The notes under the pieces are model-generated. The model did no database searches and was not told where the DNA came from. It saw only the letters and a program-made list of their open reading frames with translations. DNA of 64,000 bases from Longispora fulva (lineage in GTDB: Bacteria > Actinomycetota > Actinomycetes > Mycobacteriales > Micromonosporaceae): contig NZ_JADOUF010000001.1 of assembly GCF_015751905.1 (NCBI RefSeq), forward strand, positions 434,001-498,000, given 5' to 3'. This document shows, piece by piece, positions 43,849 through 52,397 of this stretch. Each line of letters begins with the position of its first letter. Within the stretch, counting starts at the first letter, position 1. A program made the position numbers and the translations under genes.

Positions 43849-44595
43849 ATGGAGATCGTCGGTAGCGGGTTCCTCGCGAAGAACTTGCGGTCGATCGCCC
43901 ACCTGTACCCCGACACCGTGGTGTTCGCCGCCGGGGTGTCCAGCGGCTACGGGGCCGCCCCGGAGGAGTTCGACCGCGACGCCGCCCTGGTGTACGAGAC
44001 CCTCGACCGGTGCGCGCGCACGGGCCGCCGGATCGCCTACTTCTCCACCTCCTCGGCCGGCATGTACGGCGTGCGGCTGGCCGTGTGCAGCGAGGACGGT
44101 CCGGTGTTCCCGACGTCCTCCTACGGCCGGCACAAGCTCGCCATGGAGTCCGTCATCGCACGGTCCGGAGTGGACCACCTGATCCTGCGGCTGGCCTACC
44201 CTGTCGGCCCGGACCAGCGGGAGCACCAGTTCCTGCCGTCGCTGGTCGGTCAGATCCGCAGGGGGTCCGTGCGCGTCCGGCGGGGCGCCCGGCGGGACAT
44301 CATCCACGTCGACGACGTCGTCGCCCTCGTCGACGCGCTGCTGGCCGGCGGGGCGTCGGGGGAGACCGTCAACGTGGCCTCCGGCACGGCGATGCCGGTC
44401 GGCGACATCGTCGAGTACCTGGAGTTCCGGTTGGGCGTCTCCGCCGGCAGGCAGTACGAGGACGTGCCCGCCGAGCCGACGGTCTGCATCGCGAAGCTGC
44501 GGCGGCTCGCCGGGCTCGCCGACCAGCTGGGCTTCGGGCCGGAGTACTACCGCGACGCCATCGACCGGTACCTCGGGACCGCGGTGCCGGATTAG
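43849..44595 (+). CDS. SDR-family sugar reductase/epimerase, likely 4-ketoreductase
   Basis: This 248-residue protein is a short extended SDR: EIVGSGFLAKNLRSIAH at the N-terminus, then YFSTSSAGMYG and SSYGRHKLAMESV with Tyr-xxx-Lys. It follows the dehydratase and 3-ketoreductase and so probably reduces C4 of the resulting sugar. The N-terminal Gly motif (GSGFLAKN) is shortened relative to GxxGxxG, an oddity shared by some deoxysugar 4-ketoreductases. It is the last gene of cluster 1. The cluster carries three candidate 4-ketoreductases, consistent with several different sugars. Confidence 0.75.
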   Translation: MEIVGSGFLAKNLRSIAHLYPDTVVFAAGVSSGYGAAPEEFDRDAALVYETLDRCARTGRRIAYFSTSSAGMYGVRLAVCSEDGPVFPTSSYGRHKLAMESVIARSGVDHLILRLAYPVGPDQREHQFLPSLVGQIRRGSVRVRRGARRDIIHVDDVVALVDALLAGGASGETVNVASGTAMPVGDIVEYLEFRLGVSAGRQYEDVPAEPTVCIAKLRRLAGLADQLGFGPEYYRDAIDRYLGTAVPD

Positions 44596-44675
44596 TGCTC
44601 CAGCGCGGTGCAATTCCCACCCTGCTGTGGGCCGGACCGGTGGCCGCTGGAGCTATCGGACGGAACAATGGGCTT

Positions 44676-45980
44676 CTACTCGCGACTGGGCAGCTGACCT
44701 GTGGCGGCGGCCGGTGAGAACTCCACCTCCAATGTCTGGCGTGCCAGCGTGATCAGACCTGCCAACGCGTCGTGATCTGGCACGTGACCGTGAACTATCC
44801 CGAGATAGCTGCGCGTTCCGTCAGCCGCGTCGATCACGTCACCGGGACGCACACCTGTCCAGACGCTGTCGACGCCATCCAGAGCACGGAGGTCGTCCAA
44901 CCCTGCCACGGCTTTGATCCGACTCCGCTCGACGGGAGCTGGGAGAAAGATCTGGAAGGCTACGCCTGAAGCCGTCGGTCGCTGGAATTCCAACTGCCCG
45001 TCGCCGAGCGCAGCCCGCAAAGCCAGACGCACTGGATCCTCTCCACCGGATCGGCGGACGATGTCAGCCACGTATCCGCCCAGGCGCCCGTTCACCTCTA
45101 TGACTCGCGGCCCGGACGATGTGAGCTTCACCTCCGTCTGAGTCACGCCGTTGCGCACGCCGATCGCATCCAGTGCTCTGGCCGCCAGCCGGCACACTTC
45201 ATCATCGCCTGTCACACCGAGCGTCGACGGATAGAACATGCCGCTTTCTCGAAACGGAGGGGCGAGGGGCGTCTTGCCAAGCACGGCGAAGCACGCATGT
45301 TGACCGTTGACACTCACCGCCTCCACGGACACGTAGTCGCCCCAGGCATCGCCCGCTTTCGACGTGTCTCCGACCAGGAACTGCTCGACGATGAGCTCCT
45401 CGGAGAGGCTGTGCCCGTCGGCGATCGTTTTCCAGTGCTGGGTGCTATCGACCCGAAACGCGTTCCTGCTGGCCGCGCCCACGGTCGGCTTCACGACAGC
45501 GGGGAAGCCCACTTCATCCAACGCGACCGGCACACCTTCGGCCGACGGCACCTTCCGGAACCGTACGGAGTCGACCTCAGCCGCAGCGAGGCAGCCCCGC
45601 TGACTGGCCTTGTTCGAAAGTCGCTCAGCCACCACTGGGTTGTGAAACAACAGTCGGAGGGCCGTGGACAGCGCCGCTGTGTAGGTGAGCTTGAACTCGC
45701 TGAAGGTGGTGATTCCCGCGACATTCCGGCCCGCGAGTAACTCCGCGACCGCCTCAGCCGACTGACCGGTGACGTCGCGTCCGCCGCCGAACTCCTCGAA
45801 GAACTCGGCGGCCATTTCCCCGTCGACGTCGCCCCGGTCGAAAAGGAACACCACGGTGCAGAGGCCTTGCGCCGCTCGGAGGATCTCGATCGGACTTGCC
45901 GATCCGACGGCGTAGACCACTGCCAGCAGTGGAGCTTCATCCGTGGTGGCGGATTCGGGCACTGGGATCGCGTGCGTCAT
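44676..45980 (-). CDS. ATP-grasp ligase (amino-acid ligase type)
   Basis: The 434-residue protein has a pre-ATP-grasp N-domain (residues 15-110), then FPAVVKPTVGAASRNAFRV for ATP binding and TSSGPRVIEVNGRLGGY with the metal-binding Glu/Asn of the family. It resembles stand-alone L-amino-acid ligases (BacD, carnosine-synthase-like), which join a carboxylate to an amine through an acyl phosphate. In cluster 2 it could form or cap an amide bond without a thioesterase. Its ATG overlaps the carrier protein stop; it is the last gene of the minus operon starting at 53354. Confidence 0.82.
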   Translation of the reverse strand: MTHAIPVPESATTDEAPLLAVVYAVGSASPIEILRAAQGLCTVVFLFDRGDVDGEMAAEFFEEFGGGRDVTGQSAEAVAELLAGRNVAGITTFSEFKLTYTAALSTALRLLFHNPVVAERLSNKASQRGCLAAAEVDSVRFRKVPSAEGVPVALDEVGFPAVVKPTVGAASRNAFRVDSTQHWKTIADGHSLSEELIVEQFLVGDTSKAGDAWGDYVSVEAVSVNGQHACFAVLGKTPLAPPFRESGMFYPSTLGVTGDDEVCRLAARALDAIGVRNGVTQTEVKLTSSGPRVIEVNGRLGGYVADIVRRSGGEDPVRLALRAALGDGQLEFQRPTASGVAFQIFLPAPVERSRIKAVAGLDDLRALDGVDSVWTGVRPGDVIDAADGTRSYLGIVHGHVPDHDALAGLITLARQTLEVEFSPAAATGQLPSRE

Positions 45981-46249
45981 CCGTTGCCGCCTGAGGCCCG
46001 TGCTCCGGTCGAGTCGTCGCTCGCCCGCTGGACCAGTTCAGCCATGCGCCGGGCGGTCGGTTGACCGATGAAATCGACGAGCCTGATCCGTACTCCGGTC
46101 TCCTGGCGGACCTTGGCCGCGACCCGGCTCGCCAGGAGAGAGTGTCCACCCAGCTCGAAGAAATCGTCGGTCGGTTCGACCGTCCCGAGACCCAGCACGC
46201 CCGCAAAAATATCGCAGATGGTGCTTTCGACACTCTGGCCAGTTGTCAT
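45977..46249 (-). CDS. Stand-alone peptidyl carrier protein
   Basis: The 90-residue protein is a single carrier domain with the site FFELGGHSLLA, where Ser37 receives phosphopantetheine. The His before the Ser is typical of PCPs rather than PKS ACPs. It likely holds the amino acid activated by the adenylation protein encoded two genes upstream, and can serve as the P450's substrate carrier. Start and stop overlap both neighbours. Confidence 0.92.
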   Translation of the reverse strand: MTTGQSVESTICDIFAGVLGLGTVEPTDDFFELGGHSLLASRVAAKVRQETGVRIRLVDFIGQPTARRMAELVQRASDDSTGARASGGNG

Positions 46250-47340
46250 GTCTTATCCAGTTCTTTCTCTTGCCAGGTAAGGGGAAGGTTGGCTACGGCG
46301 CGGTAACCGCGGTTCCGATGCCAGGTCGCGGGTTGGTCCCTTGTCGGCTGCTCCGCAGCGTGTAGGCGCAGGAGGACCGCCAAGAGAATCCGGTCCGAGA
46401 GGATGGCGCCAGGACACCGGTGTCGTCCGTGGCCGTAGGAGATGTGGCGGCTTCCGTTCCGGATCGGGTCGAAGCTGTCCGGACGTTCGAAGACGGCTGG
46501 GTCCCGGTTCGCCGCCGCGATCAGGATGACGACCGCCTGGCCTTCTGCGACAGGGGTCCCGGCGATCTCGGTGTCCGCCGTCGCGATGCGTCGGACATGT
46601 GGCACCGGTGTGTCAACGCGGAGCAGTTCGTCGACAATGGACTCCGGGCTCGCCCCGGTCTCGCGTAGCCTCCCGTCCGCCTCGAGATCGAGCATTCTCG
46701 CGATGGCCTCGCCGGTGGTGGCTACCCCCGCGAAGGCCATCAGGCTCGCTGTGTGGGAATCCCCGGCAGTCGGGCTGACGGCATTGGCGAGGGCCGCCAG
46801 CGCCTCCTCGGCTCGCCGGACGTGCATCTCGTCGCGGGGATTCGCGAGCAGCCCGGCGGCCGCCTCCGACCAGGCGCACATGGCGGGGCGACTCTCGGCC
46901 GGGAAGCCGACCAGGCTGGCGATCAGGTCTGCCACCAGGGGAGTCGCGAAGGTCGTGATCGCGTCGTGGGTACCGCCGTACATCGGCGCGAAGTACCGTT
47001 CGACAGTGGCGGTGATCTCATCGCGACGCTCACGGACCGCCTTCTCGGTGAGCTTGGTCGTGATGGGAGCACGGAGATCGCGATGAGTCGGCGGGTCTGT
47101 CCACATGAACCATTGGCGAATGTGTCGCAAAATGCCCGCGTCGATGTTCTCGAACGCTCCGCCGCTGAGCCAGCCCGACGAGAGACTGTCGTTCGTCAAA
47201 GCTTCCCGGGCCGCGTCGTACCCCACGACCCACCATGCCTCGCTCACTTCTTCCCACACCACGGGCCCGTCGGCGTGCATGTCGTCATAGACGGGATACG
47301 GGTCCTCCCAGAAACCGGCGACCGGGCCACTGCTAGTCAT
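46246..47340 (-). CDS. Cytochrome P450
   Basis: The 364-residue protein is on the short side for bacterial P450s. The heme ligand loop reads SYGHGRHRCPGAIL (Phe of the usual FG replaced by Tyr). The I-helix has FAGVATTGEAIA and the K-helix VDELLRVDTPV gives the ExxR pair. It lies between the adenylation and carrier genes with overlaps at both ends, a setting seen for P450s that beta-hydroxylate carrier-bound amino acids (NikQ, NovI). Beta-hydroxylation of PCP-bound leucine is therefore the preferred hypothesis, not shown by sequence alone. Confidence 0.9.
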   Translation of the reverse strand: MTSSGPVAGFWEDPYPVYDDMHADGPVVWEEVSEAWWVVGYDAAREALTNDSLSSGWLSGGAFENIDAGILRHIRQWFMWTDPPTHRDLRAPITTKLTEKAVRERRDEITATVERYFAPMYGGTHDAITTFATPLVADLIASLVGFPAESRPAMCAWSEAAAGLLANPRDEMHVRRAEEALAALANAVSPTAGDSHTASLMAFAGVATTGEAIARMLDLEADGRLRETGASPESIVDELLRVDTPVPHVRRIATADTEIAGTPVAEGQAVVILIAAANRDPAVFERPDSFDPIRNGSRHISYGHGRHRCPGAILSDRILLAVLLRLHAAEQPTRDQPATWHRNRGYRAVANLPLTWQEKELDKT

Positions 47341-48823
47341 CGCGGGTCCCCTTCCTGGCCATGGCCGCCACCGCTGCGCGGTCGACCTTGCCGCTGAGCG
47401 TCGTCGGTAGACTGGGAACGTCGACGAATCGGTTCGGGATGAGGCTCGCGGGCAGGCTCCGCAGCAGCGCCACCCGGAAGGCCCTGGCGGAAGTCACTTC
47501 GTCACATACCACCACCGCAACCAGCTCACTGTCGGCGCCGTGGCCGACCACGGATACCGCCGCGCCCCGTACCGCGGGTACCGCCAACAGCGCCGCCTCG
47601 ATCTCTGCGGCTTCCACCCGGATGCCCCGGACCTTCAACTGCTCGCCGTCCACCCTGCCGATGAAGGACACGACGCCGCCAACCCTGCGCCCGAGATCCC
47701 CGGTGCGATACCAGAGTCCCTCCCGTTTCGGTAGCGACACGAACCGCTCGGCGGTGAGAGTCGGGCGATGCAGATATCCGAGCGCGAGCGCGGTGCCGCC
47801 GAGATGAATCTCGCCTGTCACACCCTCCGCAACCTCCGCGAGCCCTTCGCCGAGGATCAGCAGGTCTACCCCGGGGATGGGCGATCCAATGGGCGGAAAG
47901 CTGCCGAGAGGCTCGTCCGCGACCAGATGAGACGTCGCGACGACCGTGGCCTCGGTGGGGCCGTAGTGGTTGACCAGCCTGCATGACGAAGGTGGAGTGC
48001 CGGACACGCGTAGCCGGTCCCCGCCGGTGAGGAGGAACCTGAGCGTCGGAGGAACGAGGCCGGCAGACAGCAGCTCCTCCGCCATCGCCGTGGCCACGAA
48101 CGCCATCGTGCAGCCGGTCTCTGCGGCCCTCGCCGCCAGTTCCTCAGCGACAGTCCTGCTGTCGTCCGAGCACACCACGATCGTGGCTCCGGAGGTGAGG
48201 TACGGCCATATCTCCCACACGGCCGCGTCGAATCCGAGCCCCGCAGTGTGAAGCGCCCGATCCTCAGGCCCGACCTCGTAGGTGGTGTTGTGCCATCGGA
48301 CCAGGTTCGCGAGAGAGTCGTGCCCGACCACCACGCCTTTCGGGCTTCCGGTGCTGCCGGACGTGTAGATCACGTACGCCGGTCCAGTGCCGGCCGCCGG
48401 GTCCGGCTCGAACTCCTCCATCGAGCCGGCCTCGGGGCCAATCCCGAGTTCGTCCAAACCGAGCCGCCGGCCAATTCCCGCTGTCGCGGCCGACGTCATC
48501 GCCAGCGCGGGGTGTGCCTCGTCGACGATTGCCAAGAGCCGGGACGTCGGACTTGCGAGATCCAGGGGCAAGTACGCCGCGCCAGCCAACCAGCACGCGA
48601 CTGCGGCGGCGATGAATGCCGGGCCGCGTTCTGCGGCGATGGCGACGATGTGACCGGGCCCCAGACCTCGCGCGCGGAGCCCCGTCGCGAGTCGCGTGGC
48701 CGAAGCCCACAACTCACCGTAGCTGGTCGCGTGCGTGTCGTCGAGAACAGCGACGCGCTCCGGTGTGCGGCGCCGATGCTCATCGAGCGCGTGAATGATC
48801 ATCGATTTGGCGGTGGTCGCCAT
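47333..48823 (-). CDS. Stand-alone NRPS adenylation protein, leucine-type code
   Basis: The ATG at 48823 has GGGAGAAAGG upstream and gives 496 residues, one adenylation domain (A1-A10). Core motifs: YTSGSTGSPKG (A3), NHYGPTEATV (A5), YRTGDLGRR (A7) and LSGKVDRAAV with the catalytic Lys (A10). Aligned by eye with GrsA, the ten specificity residues read D-A-W-F-L-G-H-V-V-K, one change from the leucine code DAWFLGNVVK. It should load Leu or a similar branched residue onto the separate PCP. It overlaps the P450 gene by 8 bp and the condensation gene by 44 bp. Confidence 0.92.
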   Translation of the reverse strand: MATTAKSMIIHALDEHRRRTPERVAVLDDTHATSYGELWASATRLATGLRARGLGPGHIVAIAAERGPAFIAAAVACWLAGAAYLPLDLASPTSRLLAIVDEAHPALAMTSAATAGIGRRLGLDELGIGPEAGSMEEFEPDPAAGTGPAYVIYTSGSTGSPKGVVVGHDSLANLVRWHNTTYEVGPEDRALHTAGLGFDAAVWEIWPYLTSGATIVVCSDDSRTVAEELAARAAETGCTMAFVATAMAEELLSAGLVPPTLRFLLTGGDRLRVSGTPPSSCRLVNHYGPTEATVVATSHLVADEPLGSFPPIGSPIPGVDLLILGEGLAEVAEGVTGEIHLGGTALALGYLHRPTLTAERFVSLPKREGLWYRTGDLGRRVGGVVSFIGRVDGEQLKVRGIRVEAAEIEAALLAVPAVRGAAVSVVGHGADSELVAVVVCDEVTSARAFRVALLRSLPASLIPNRFVDVPSLPTTLSGKVDRAAVAAMARKGTRDD

Positions 48824-50216
48824 GTCCGTCCTTTCTCCCTTCTGTGTTTCCGGTTCTGTCGCTGTCAAGGCTTGAGGGGCGGGCTCGAGGTCGACCATCG
48901 ATCAAGGAGTGCAGACACTCGCGAACGAGCACGATGAACTCGTTGATCAGTTTGTGTTCGAATCGGATCGGTTCGTAGCTGACCGTGCACTCCAGGCCAG
49001 CTGTCGTCGGCAGGAATTCGACGGCGATCCGACCCCGTGTCTGCACGGATATCCGCTGGATCGGTGGGTTGGCCGATATCTCGAGGCCCAGATCCAGCCC
49101 CTGCGCTCCCTGGTCGAACCCCATCGACAGGCTCGGTCGGGTCGCAAATCTGCGGCTGACGTCCACCTTCTCGTTGATGAGTTCGGTGATCGCCCACTGG
49201 TGTGCCGACGCGACGATGGCGTCCACATGGGCCGCCGCCCAGAGTGCGTCTCCGTCGAGTTCGCGGGGAATCAGGAGTATCGCCTGGCCCGAGAGCCAGC
49301 CGATGGACGTACCGAGACCCAGTCCCTCCCTGAACGACGGATACACGTACATGTAGGCCGGCTCCGGGGACATGCGATTCAGCGCTCCGTAGACCGCCGC
49401 CAGCAAGAGGCTGAACTGGGTGCGTCGGGCCGTTTGGCACGCCTGCCTCAGCCGTTCCGCCCCGATGTCGAGGGAAGCGCGGACCCGGACTGCGTCAGAC
49501 CTGGGAACGCTCATCTCGGTAGTGGTCGCGAAGTTGATCCAGCCGATCGGCGTGACCGCCGCCATCTCCTGAACCAGCGGTTGCCATTCCTCCGGGATCT
49601 CCGCCTCGTCGAACTCTGCCCGCACTGCGGCCAGCGCATCCCGTCCCGACGTATCGGCGGGACCGAGCCCGTCGACGTCCCCGCGGTAGACGGTGCCGAG
49701 GTCTGCCAGGAGCACGGACCACGAGTAGGCATCGACCACCATGTGATCGACTAGGACGGTCACGACGCTGTCCGACCCCGAATTGTCCACGGCTACCGCC
49801 AGGTGGTGCGGGCTCCCGGGAGCGAACTGGGCTACCGCGCGGACGAATTCCTCATCCAGGGCCTCGCCCGACCAGGTGGACAGGGCGATCCGGGACACCA
49901 AACTGACCGGCAGTTCGGGAGCGGACGTCGCATGCCACTGGTCGCCGTGGCGATGGAAGATCAGGCGTAAGCCTTCGTGGTGCCGCACCAACTCGGCAAC
50001 GGTCGATCGGAGCCGCTCCTCACCCACGGGCGTGCTGTACCGGAAGGTTGCCGCTGAATAGAACGGTCGATGTATCCCGGTCGCGTCGATCTCCGCTTGT
50101 TGGTGAATCAGGCGGCGCTCCTGCTGTGGCGTCACCCGTTCGCACCACGTCTCGCACCAGGTGGTCGGTATATCGAGCATGTCGGCCTCGACCGCGTTGG
50201 GTATGAAGGAATTCAC
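48780..50216 (-). CDS. Condensation-domain-like protein with altered active-site motif
   Basis: The GTG at 50216, two bases after the citrate synthase stop, gives 478 residues. The fold is recognisable as a free-standing NRPS condensation domain. The HHxxxDG motif reads DHMVVDAYS: the second His and the Asp remain, but the first His is Asp and the Gly is Ala. The N-terminus (LDIPTTWCETWC) and FSLLLAAVYGALNRMSPEP further on fit the fold. It may use an acceptor other than a PCP-bound amine or act as a transferase/ester synthase. The last 14 codons overlap the adenylation gene. Confidence 0.78.
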   Translation of the reverse strand: MNSFIPNAVEADMLDIPTTWCETWCERVTPQQERRLIHQQAEIDATGIHRPFYSAATFRYSTPVGEERLRSTVAELVRHHEGLRLIFHRHGDQWHATSAPELPVSLVSRIALSTWSGEALDEEFVRAVAQFAPGSPHHLAVAVDNSGSDSVVTVLVDHMVVDAYSWSVLLADLGTVYRGDVDGLGPADTSGRDALAAVRAEFDEAEIPEEWQPLVQEMAAVTPIGWINFATTTEMSVPRSDAVRVRASLDIGAERLRQACQTARRTQFSLLLAAVYGALNRMSPEPAYMYVYPSFREGLGLGTSIGWLSGQAILLIPRELDGDALWAAAHVDAIVASAHQWAITELINEKVDVSRRFATRPSLSMGFDQGAQGLDLGLEISANPPIQRISVQTRGRIAVEFLPTTAGLECTVSYEPIRFEHKLINEFIVLVRECLHSLIDGRPRARPSSLDSDRTGNTEGRKDGHGDHRQIDDHSRAR

Positions 50217-50218
50217 GG

Positions 50219-51316
50219 CTAGCCCAGCCACTTCGAGGTCGGGCTGATCAAGCGGCCCCCTGAGTCGACGTACTCCAGCGCGTGCGCGCACCACCCGACG
50301 ATCCGGGCCATCGCGAAGCAACTGGTGAAGAGTTCCGGGGCGATGCCAGCGGCGGCCAGGACGCCGCCGGCGTAGAAGTCGACATTCACCGAAATCGTGC
50401 GGCCGACTCCGCGCTCGGCGAGCTGTGGGAGCGCGACCGCCTCTATCTCCTGGGCGGTCCGGAAGTAGGCTGGGTTCTCGGTGCGGCACAGGTCGCGGAA
50501 GATCTTGGCGCGAGGGTCGTATACCCGGTACTCGCGATGTCCGAATCCGGGTAGGAGGCGGTTGGCGGCCAGCCGCCCTCTGACCACCTGCTCTGCCGAG
50601 CCGGACATGGCGTCGTTCACCATGGCCCACGCCTCTCCGACTGCGCCGCCATGCGCGGGACCCTTCAGCGTCCCCATCGCGGCAACCACAGCCGAACACA
50701 AGTCGCTTCCGGTCGAGGCGGTGACGCAAGCCGAGAATGTCGATGGGTTCAGGCCATGCTCGGCCATGACCACCAGATACGTCTCGAGGCAGCGGACTTG
50801 GCGGTCATCAGGAGGTGCTCCGGTGGACATGTACAGGAAGTTGGCCGCGAACCCCAGCCCCGGGCGCGGTTCAACGGGAGGTTGACCAGCGCGCCGGCGA
50901 GCGAGCCGTGCCGCAGCCGTCGCGAGCCCGGCCGTCAGCTCGAACGCGCCGTTCACGCTCAGGTCACGGGAGCTGGACTTTTCCAACGCGTCGACGGCCA
51001 GCGCCGCCTTCAGCACATCGATCGCGTCGCCGTCGACCGGGGTGCGGGCGAGCAGGTCGACGGCGGCTGGCGTGAGCTGACTGCACTCGTGAAGACGGTG
51101 TGCGACCCCTGGCGAACCCTTGCTGAACGACGCGTCCGGATCCGGCCATAGATGCTCGATGACATCTTCGAAGGACATCCGGCCGGCGACGTCACGAATA
51201 TCGGCGCCGCCACGCAAGACGAACGTGCCGTTCGGCCCGTCGTAGTGACTCAGTCGGGTGCCGCAGACCATGACCCCCTCGAGCCCGTGAACAATATCTT
51301 GGTCAACGCTGTTCAT
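50219..51316 (-). CDS. Citrate-synthase-like enzyme within an NRPS-like operon
   Basis: The 365-residue protein has all catalytic elements: LKGPAHGGAVGEA (His222), LLPGFGHREYRVYDPRA (His260) and ISVNVDFYAGGVL (Asp313), plus EHGLNPSTFSACV. Length matches citrate or 2-methylcitrate synthases of the small class. It catalyses aldol-Claisen joining of an acyl-CoA with a 2-oxoacid such as oxaloacetate. It is packed between aminotransferase and condensation genes (7 and 2 bp gaps), so it probably builds a precursor acid of the product rather than serving the Krebs cycle. The substrate is not predictable. Confidence 0.88.
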   Translation of the reverse strand: MNSVDQDIVHGLEGVMVCGTRLSHYDGPNGTFVLRGGADIRDVAGRMSFEDVIEHLWPDPDASFSKGSPGVAHRLHECSQLTPAAVDLLARTPVDGDAIDVLKAALAVDALEKSSSRDLSVNGAFELTAGLATAAARLARRRAGQPPVEPRPGLGFAANFLYMSTGAPPDDRQVRCLETYLVVMAEHGLNPSTFSACVTASTGSDLCSAVVAAMGTLKGPAHGGAVGEAWAMVNDAMSGSAEQVVRGRLAANRLLPGFGHREYRVYDPRAKIFRDLCRTENPAYFRTAQEIEAVALPQLAERGVGRTISVNVDFYAGGVLAAAGIAPELFTSCFAMARIVGWCAHALEYVDSGGRLISPTSKWLG

Positions 51317-51323
51317 GACGCTC

Positions 51324-52391
51324 CTAGGCGTTGCAGGAGTGGTGACGGGCGGCCAGCAGCGGGAATACCTCCGACCACAGGCGTCGGCCGCAGACGCCGA
51401 TCCGTGCCCAGTGCGGATAGCCCAGCGTCGCCGCGTCCCGGATGGTGATGCCATGGTGTTCGTGAAGGTGAAGCGCCATCGCCGGAGTCGTGGACCCTAG
51501 GTTGGCCAGAAGGAAATTAGTGTCCGACTCGACGTGGTCGATGGAAACGGAGTTCAGGTCCGCCATCATCCGAGCCCGATCGCTCGTGTTCCGGGTCACG
51601 GCCGAGGCCAGGTCGTTAGGACGGTCGAGGGCGGCCTTCACCCCGGCCAGGGCGAATCGGCTGACACTGAAGGGAATGGCCCGTCGAGTCCGTGCGACTC
51701 GGGCCGCCAGTCCGGGCTCTGCCGCGAGAAATCCACAGCGCAAGCCGGCGAGACCGTGAGCTTTGGAGAAGGTCCGCGTCACGATGATGCCGCCACCTTC
51801 GACCAGTGGCATGGCCGACTCGAAATGGCTCCCGGCGAACTCGGCGTAAGCCTCGTCCACCACCAGCACGCAGCCGTGATCGCGAGCCTGCCGATAGATG
51901 GCGCTGATGCCTCCCGGAGGAAGGCACCTTCCGGTCGGGTTGTGTGGATTGGCCACGAATGCCAGGCGCGCGCCGGGAAGCTTCCGGCGGAAGTCCTCGA
52001 CGTCCATCCCGCCGAGGCCGCACTCGCTGAGCACCGGGTCGGTGCCGAGCGCGTCGGCGACGTACCCGAAGCCGGTGTACGTTCTCTCCGGCAGTAGCAC
52101 TCGATCACCACGTCCGACCGTGGCCAGCCCCGCCAGAAGCAGCGCCTCGTCGCTGCCGTTGCTGACGATGACAGACTCCGCGGAGAGGCCCAGCCCTAGG
52201 GCGATGGTTCCGCGCAGTGGCTCGCACTCGATGTCGGGATACAGGTTGACTCGGTCGATCTCGGCGGCCAGCGCCGCCGTGACGGCTGTCGTCGGCCGGA
52301 GGAGTGATTCGCTTAGCGAAAGCCGAACCCGGAACCGTCTGTCGTGGCCTGGCTCTCTCGCGTACCAGGTCGCTGGTGATGTCGTGTCCAT
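51324..52391 (-). CDS. Class I/II aminotransferase, HisC-like
   Basis: The 355-residue protein is similar to histidinol-phosphate aminotransferases. It has FVANPHNPTGRCLP, VVDEAYAEF with the PLP-contacting Asp/Tyr, and TRTFSKAHGLAGLRCG with the Schiff-base Lys. Size is close to HisC (about 355). In this setting it probably transaminates a pathway 2-oxoacid, or releases one. A carboxylating or decarboxylating variant (threonine-phosphate decarboxylase-like) is also possible because CobD-type enzymes share these motifs. It sits 6 bp downstream of the unrecognised 318-aa protein. Confidence 0.87.
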   Translation of the reverse strand: MDTTSPATWYAREPGHDRRFRVRLSLSESLLRPTTAVTAALAAEIDRVNLYPDIECEPLRGTIALGLGLSAESVIVSNGSDEALLLAGLATVGRGDRVLLPERTYTGFGYVADALGTDPVLSECGLGGMDVEDFRRKLPGARLAFVANPHNPTGRCLPPGGISAIYRQARDHGCVLVVDEAYAEFAGSHFESAMPLVEGGGIIVTRTFSKAHGLAGLRCGFLAAEPGLAARVARTRRAIPFSVSRFALAGVKAALDRPNDLASAVTRNTSDRARMMADLNSVSIDHVESDTNFLLANLGSTTPAMALHLHEHHGITIRDAATLGYPHWARIGVCGRRLWSEVFPLLAARHHSCNA

Positions 52392-52397
52392 CGCCGG

